Source: Salticus scenicus (Eukaryota; Arthropoda; Arachnida; Araneae; Salticidae). Taken from it: a stretch of DNA of 64,000 bases. Positions 58,373-64,000 of the stretch are shown piece by piece. The stretch spans positions 41,816,664 through 41,880,663 of the forward strand of contig OZ005649.1 of the NCBI GenBank assembly GCA_963930645.1, in the 5' to 3' direction. Every line of letters begins with the position of its first letter. Within the stretch, counting starts at the first letter, position 1. Below the pieces are notes generated by a model. That model was given only the letters and a program-made list of their open reading frames with translations. It was not told the DNA's origin and ran no database searches. Position numbers and translations under genes: made by a program.

Positions 58373-59114
58373 AGAAGCAATGGGAATTATCTTTAGATAG
58401 TGATTCTTTTCCCACCTATGATGAATTTATTTTGTTTCTTCAAAAACAAGCGAGAAGCTTGCAAACGAGAAACTTACTCGTATAAAATATCAGATAGAGT
58501 CAAGATTAGAACTTTCTTGTTTTCAGAACACTAAGGTTGTAACACAGGTTAATGAAAATTCTTGTTCTGTTTCGAAGCAATTTATTCACCTTCCAAAATT
58601 TGATTTGCCTCATTTCTCTGGCAATTTGGAAGACTGGTTAAGCTTCAAGCAAATATTCGTAACCACTATTCATGAGAACACTCAGCTTTCCGATTTGCAA
58701 AAATTACAATATTTAAAAGCGTCTGTTATTGGATCTGCCAATAAGTTAATAAAAGGCTTTCCAATAACTGAAGCAAGTTATAAGGAAGCTTGGGCAACAC
58801 TAATTTCTAGATTCGATAATAAAAAAAATCTAGCTTATGCCCAGTTAAACAAATTCTTTAATTCGAAATCTTTGAAACCAAATTGTCGGAAATCTATGCT
58901 AGATTTATTAGATAACTGTAATGAAGCAATACGTAACTTGAAATATTTAGGATTTGAATTTAATTTATTTGTGGATTTAATTCTTGTTTATAATTTGCAA
59001 ACAAAATTGGATGATAATTTAAAGAAGCAATGGGAATTATCTTTAGATAGTGATTCTTTTCCCACCTATGATGAATTTATTTTGTTTCTTCAAAAACAAG
59101 CGAGAAGCTTGCAA
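57818..59114 (+). repeat. Tandem duplication of about 648 bp inside gag
   Basis: Copies are 57818-58464 and 58467-59114. They differ at only about four positions plus the one-base deletion in copy 1. The junction reads GCTTGCAA then ACGAGAAACTT. It duplicates the gag core and was acquired after, or at the time of, insertion. Confidence 0.9.
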
Positions 59115-61238
59115 GATATTGCTGATAGTACTTATTCTAAATCTGAAAGTAAACAAAAAGTAGTATTTAAAAAATCTATTTCTAATGCTGTAATATCTAA
59201 TTCAAATATTAAATCCAATAATTCTATCTGTTCAGAATGCTCGGAATCTCATGCACTTTTGAAGTGCCCACACTTTCTTAAAAATTCTGTTGAAGATAGA
59301 TGGAATATTGTGAAGGGTAAAAAACTATGCATAAATTGTTTACGTGGTAATCATTCCGTTAATAAATGTTTGATTTCGACAAAATGTCGACAGTGTAATG
59401 CTAAGCACCATACACTTCTCCATTTCGAGAAAAAGAAAGTTAATTCTCCACATGTTATTGAAAATACTAATCTGAACATTGAAAGTCCATCCTTTGTCAA
59501 CACTAGTTGTTTAACCAGTACCCAAGAGAGTTGTCAAACTTTGTTATCGACAGGTATGGTTCTTGTAAAATCAAATACTGGAAGTTTTGTGCCATGTAGA
59601 GTCATGGTGGATTCAGGAAGTCAAAAATCATTAATTTCCAGCTCTTGTGCTAAAAAATTAGGGTTACCTATGAAAACCACAAATCATAGAATCTCGGGTG
59701 TAAATAATATTGTTGCAGAAACTGCTCTTTTTGAAGTTAATATTATTTTAAAGTCTTATTATAGTAATGAAATCTTTGATGTGAATGCTTTAATAGTAAA
59801 TAATGTTACGGTAAATCTTCCTAATTTTGTTGTTCGAAAATCTTCATGGCCTCATTTGGAAGGTCTATCTTTAGCAGATCCTAAATTTTATGTTTCGAGT
59901 CCAGTAGAAATTTTGCTTGGTGCAGATTTATTTCCCTTAATAATTTTAGGGCAATCTATTCTGGGTCCTAAAGGTACTCCATGTGCTTTAAATTCCAAAT
60001 TGGGATGGTTACTCTCGGGAGTCATACATTCAAACAATTTTCAGCATTCTAAAACTGTCCTTAGTTGCCACGCTACAGTTCAGTTAACTTATGATCTTCA
60101 GAAATTTTGGGAAATTGAGTCCCTTCCTGATGCAACACCAATTCACAGTTCTGAAGAAAAATACACGAAAACTGTTAGACGAATTCAGTCTGGAAGGTAC
60201 ATGGTGGATCTTCCCTTTAAAGAAGCTCCAAATTTAGGTGATTCACAATCAAATGCTTTAAAACGGTTTTATTTGTTAGAATCCAAACTTAATAAAAATC
60301 ATGAGCTTAAGGAGCAATACCATGCCTTTATGCAAGAATATATTGACTTACATCATATGGAACCAGTCCGAAATTCTGAAATTGATTCTAAAGATTATTT
60401 TTACATGCCTCATCATGGGGTCGTGAAAGAAGATAGTACAACTACTAAATTGAGGGTGGTATTTGATGCCTCGGCTAAAGGAACATCAGGCCACTCTTTA
60501 AACGACTTTCTTGAAATAGGTCCAAAGTTGCAACCAGATTCGTTTAAACTTCTTCTTAAGTTTAAAACATATTCAATAGCCTTAACCGGAGACATCGCCA
60601 AAATGTACAGACAGATATTGGTAAACCCCAAACATGTTGACTTTCAGCGAGTGTTTTGGCGATTTCAGCCATATGAATCTATTGCGAGTTTCAGATTATT
60701 GACTGTAACATATGGCACAGCCTGTGCCCCGTTCCTGGCTATAAGGACATTGCACGAACTAGCCAAAGATTATAGTTCAGAATTTCCTATTGTTGCGCAG
60801 TCAATTTTCAAGAACTTTTATGTGGATGATTATCTTGGTGGGTCGCATTCAATTGATGTAGCAAAACAATTGGTCAAAGACCTAAATCACGTTTTAAATC
60901 AAGGAGGCTTTACACTTAGAAAATGGGCTTCCAATGTACCCGCAGTCATTGAAAATCAACCAGAAGATCTTAAATCCACTAGGCAAAATGTAAAATTTTC
61001 CGAAGATTCCTCCCAAAAAATCTTAGGCCTAGTTTGGAATTCGGCAGAGGACTTATTGAAAATTCATTTGAATGGCGTCAAATCGGTGCATACCAAGCGA
61101 GAATTTCTATCGATGATAGCTCAAATCTTTGATCCTTTTGGGATTCTAGCTCCAACCACGATCATGTTAAAAATCATGATGCAAGAGCTTTGGAAAGATA
61201 AGTGTGTTGGGATGATCAAATCCCAGATTCAATTTTGA
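58605..61238 (+). pseudogene. gag-pol: nucleocapsid, protease and reverse transcriptase
   Basis: An 877-residue open frame; its true upstream continuation lies in the duplicated gag. Cys/His knuckles span about residues 209-275 (CSECSESHALLKC, CINCLRGNHSVNKC, CRQCNAKHH), for nucleic-acid packaging. A retropepsin-like aspartyl protease has D336 in VDSGSQKS. The RT has LRVVFDASAKG (about 615), LTGDIAKMYRQI (about 660) and the catalytic YVDD at 739-742. A Peptidase_A17-type connection region follows. The frame is lost near 61200, just before the RNase H region. Domain order and motifs identify BEL/Pao; the enzyme would copy element RNA in cytoplasmic particles. Confidence 0.95.
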
Positions 61239-61552
61239 AAACTTGGCAAGAATTTGATTCTCAAATTGAACTCTTAAAGTCCATTGGCATACCAAGCTAT
61301 CTGAACTGTGAAACATCTCCAGAGAACCACATAGAGATCCATGGTTTTTGTGATGGATCTGGCAAGGCCTGCGCTGCAGTGGTATACCTTCGGACACTAT
61401 CTTCTCTCGGTGAGATTTCAGTTAACTTTGTCGCTGCAAAAACTAGAGTTAATCCTTTAAAACATGTCACGCTTCCCAGAATAGAGTTATGTGCTGCATT
61501 CTTGCTTGCACAATTAAGTTCCACAATATTAGAATCTTTAACCTTTATGTAA
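61202..61552 (+). pseudogene. pol continuation: RNase H N-terminal part
   Basis: In the +2-shifted frame, IEIHGFCDGSGKACAAVVYL has the first RNase H aspartate (codon at 61352) and PRIELCAAFLLAQL the conserved glutamate helix. It follows the RT directly. The frame ends by another shift near 61540. Confidence 0.9.
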
Positions 61553-62253
61553 ATAAAATTTATTTGTGGTCCGATTCACAAATTGCTTTAAATTGGATTG
61601 AATCTCCTCCAACCAAAGGAAATCAGTTCGTAACAAATCGAGCAAACAAAATCAAATCACTTGTCCCACAAGCAGTGTGGACTTATGTTGAGAGTTCGTC
61701 GAATCCGGCAGACTGTGCCTCAAGAGGCATTCTACCGAAGAGTCTTTTGCATCACAAATTGTGGTGGCTTGGGCCTGAATAGCTTAGTGCTAGTGTCAAG
61801 TTACCATTATTCCTAGTCAAATCTTCAAATGTTAAGTCAAAAAATTCTGAAGAAAATTTAAGTCACGTTGCAACATCTAGTCATAAAGCCTTTCTTGATT
61901 TTCTACTCAAATTCTCTTCTTTTTCAAAACTTTGCAGAATCCTTGCATTGTGTTTGAGATTCATTTATAACATTCGTAGTTGTAATCGTAATTCTAGACG
62001 CATTGGACTTGTCAGTACGCCTGAAGTTTCAAGTGCTATTACACATATTCTTAAATTGATTCAGGAACAAGAGTTTTCGGTAGAACTGAATTTGCTCAGG
62101 AAAAATCAACCTTTACCAACCAACAACAAATATTTATCCTTAAATATATTTCTAGATGACCAAGGTTTAATCAGAGTTGGCGGACGGTTGTCCAGACATC
62201 AGTCACTTAATCAAGATCAGAAATATCCAGTGCTTTATCGAGAAATTACTTAA
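61489..62253 (+). pseudogene. pol continuation: RNase H C-terminal part and linker
   Basis: KIYLWSDSQIALNWI contains the next RNase H aspartate; SNPADCASRG and LWWLGPE are the usual distal motifs. A TAG at 61780-61782 interrupts the frame directly after LWWLGPE, and the same frame then stays open to 62253, with VGGRLSRHQSL near its end leading into the integrase zinc region. A further frameshift lies near 62247. Confidence 0.9.
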
Positions 62254-62255
62254 TT

Positions 62256-63407
62256 ACAAAATTAATTGTTGAGCAATATCATAAAAAACACTTTCATGCT
62301 GGTGCACAACTGATTCTTTCCCTAATTAGACAAAGGTATTGGATACTAAATGGTCGCTCTTACATTCGTCGAATTCTAAATGAATGTATTTTGTGCAAAC
62401 GTTTGAAGAAACAAACTTGCCAACAAATTATGGGTGAGTTGCCAGTCGAACGTATAATTACAACTCGACCTTTTTCAAAGGTGGGACTAGATTTTGCTGG
62501 CCCACTCATCACAAAACCAAATGTGCCTAGATCTAAAGTTAAATTGAAGTCATATATTTGTGTTTTTGTCTGCATGTGCACAAAAGCGGTGCACCTAGAA
62601 GCTGTTTCAGATTTATCTTCATCAGCTTTCTTAGCATCCCTAAAACGATTTGTTTCTAGAAGAGGACTGCTATCAGACATATTCAGTGACAACGGGAAAA
62701 ATTTCAGAGGAGTTGCTAACTATCTCAAGCAACTATTTCGAATCATTAGTTCTGAAAATGTTCAAAATTTTGCTACCAGCAACTTCATCAATTGGCATTT
62801 TATCCCACCGTATTCCCCCCATTTCGGTGGACTATGGGAAGCTGCTGTTAAATTGACGAAAAGTCATCTAATTAAAGCTTGTAAGGCTACCATTCTAAAT
62901 TTTGAAGAGCTTACTACTCTTTTATGTCAAATAGAAGCCTGCTTAAATTCGAGACCATTAACGCCATTTTCTTCAGATCCATCCGATGTTAGAGCCCTCA
63001 CTCCCGGACATTTCCTGATAGGAGTTCCACTCCTTGAGATTCCTGAAAGTGGAAATTCACCAAATCTCACTTTATCTTCTCGTTGGACTCTAATCCAGCG
63101 AATGAAGCAAGACTTCTGGAAGCGATGGTCTAGAGACTATCTACATCACCTGCAGAATCGACCTAAATGGTTCACTCCACGAACTGATCTTCAAATTGGG
63201 GACTTGGTTGCTATTCATGATCCACAATCTATTCCTCTCCAGTGGAAGCTGGGTAGAATTATTCGTACCTATCCAGGATCTGATAATAGAGTTCGTGTGG
63301 TCAGCATTTGGACTCAGAGTGGTGAAGTTCAACGCCCTATTGCTAAAGTGACACTCCTTCTCCCGGTGGGGGAGAATGTTCAGAATTCTAATAACTCTGA
63401 ATTTTGA
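62256..63407 (+). pseudogene. pol continuation: integrase
   Basis: The open frame begins upstream of the first ATG (62391), with an HHCC zinc-binding region (YHKKHFHAG, then CILCKRL). The catalytic core shows GLDFAGP (D34 from 62391), FSDNGKNF (D100) and GLWEAAVK (E150), with 49 residues between the last two. The C-terminal part (RWTLIQRMKQDFWKRWSRDY, IGDLVAIHD, LGRIIRTYPG) is the DUF5641-type tail of BEL/Pao integrases. It ends at 63407, 31 bases inside the 3' LTR. The domain itself is intact but cannot be reached in frame from gag. Confidence 0.95.
63365..63376 (+). other. Polypurine tract
   Basis: GGTGGGGGAGAA directly precedes the 3' LTR (one T interrupts it). It would prime plus-strand DNA synthesis. 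It overlaps the end of the integrase frame. Confidence 0.85.
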
Positions 63408-63901
63408 CAATAGATGGCAGCACTATGCAATTTTATGACTCTTTAGAATATAAAACATTGATTAAATTCATTCTTTTTATTGATATTTTAATGTGTTTTA
63501 AACGCTAAATTAATTCTTTTTTCATTTATTATTATTTATTTTATTCATGTTTTCAATTAATTGTTAGTTATACTTTAAATAATTCTTTTTTCAATTTGCT
63601 GTGAACCTGTTATGTTTCTGCAGACCTATTCGAGTTTGTTCTTTTTGTTGTGATTTTAGCGGTAAGCTGGAAAAATTCATTCTAACGTATGAGCTGAAAT
63701 AAAGTCAATAATTTATGTTTGTATTCAACTCGGTGTATTTATTCAAGCTTTATTCATTGTTTCTTAAATATGATGTTATTAATTCAATTGAAAGGAAGGT
63801 GAGTCCTTCAAATTCATTTAAACCTGATTTATGATTTAATATAATTTAAGCCAGCGATTTTTAAAACCATAAAGTCCACGATTCCATTCAAAATCCCTCC
63901 A
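63377..63901 (+). repeat. 3' LTR
   Basis: TGTTCAGAATTC to CCCTCCA, 525 bp, followed by the GTCAT duplication at 63902-63906. About 11 substitutions and two compensating single-base indels relative to the 5' LTR. Confidence 0.95.
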
Positions 63902-64000
63902 GTCATTAACTTACATAAATACACTTTGTGGAAATATTTATAATTAATTAGAAATGCATGTAACCTGTATTGTTTAATAATGAATACTAAGACAAATGAA

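Larger units (their letters stand above)
56955..63901 (+). mobile_element. BEL/Pao LTR retrotransposon, full length but defective
   Basis: Two 525-bp LTRs (TG...CA) bracket a PBS, gag-pol with BEL/Pao order (gag, protease, RT, RNase H, integrase) and a PPT. The exact 5-bp duplication GTCAT (56950-56954, 63902-63906) marks the insertion. The LTRs differ at about 13 positions (roughly 97.5% identity), so it is neither brand new nor ancient. Coding is broken by a tandem duplication of about 648 bp in gag, three frameshifts and one stop. No envelope-like ORF lies between integrase and the 3' LTR. Confidence 0.95.

Noticed and set aside
61239..63376. An envelope-like third ORF in the BEL/Pao element
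   Set aside because: All open frames after RT belong to RNase H, linker or integrase. Integrase runs into the 3' LTR, leaving no room.

Overview
The window is AT-rich animal DNA, most likely arthropod. The evidence is the repeat content (a BEL/Pao LTR retrotransposon, a DD34D mariner, Penelope-like elements, tRNA-derived SINEs, hundreds of bases of foldback MITEs, long poly-A and AT microsatellites) and the absence of any bacterial-style gene order. I could not recognise a single host protein-coding gene, exon chain, rRNA or functional tRNA. A chelicerate such as a spider is possible, but the sequence alone does not prove it. Nearly all supportable annotation is mobile DNA.

Layout. 1-3600: small MITEs and one hammerhead-like RNA motif. 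3633-11800: a stack of nested insertions (MITE, foldback, tRNA-SINE, 6.8-kb element with GC-rich ends, pogo/Tc1-type MITE, inner MITE) whose order can be read from target-site duplications (TSDs). 12-21 kb: direct repeats and several CAGT-ended, TA-flanked MITEs. 21.2-22.3 kb: an internally deleted mariner inside a MITE. 22.8-32 kb: MITEs, three TTAA-flanked piggyBac-like elements in the wider area, microsatellites. 32.3-35.4 kb: a 3.1-kb ORF-less DNA transposon with roughly 180-bp terminal inverted repeats, with a fragment of a second copy at 45.8-46.6 kb. 35.6-36.7 kb: a head-to-head pair of Penelope-like 3' ends. 37.7-41.8 kb: MITEs, including one with about 108-bp near-perfect arms. 43.2-44.9 kb: a 5'-truncated Penelope-like element with RT and GIY-YIG domains, inserted in a MITE.

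47.2-52.9 kb: eleven tandem units of about 460 bp. They lie between a 14-bp subterminal inverted repeat, a 5' hairpin and a 3' hairpin, so I read the array as one non-autonomous Helentron/HINE-like element whose central repeats have expanded into a satellite. 53.35-55.45 kb: two copies of a second family with the same architecture in opposite orientation. 56.95-63.9 kb: a complete-length BEL/Pao retrotransposon with 525-bp LTRs, 5-bp TSD, primer binding site (PBS) and polypurine tract (PPT), disabled by a gag duplication, frameshifts and a stop.

The most unusual material is the pair of architecture-sharing, hairpin-ended elements at 47-55 kb, the nested stack at 3.6-11.8 kb and the hammerhead-like motifs tied to Penelope-like ends.
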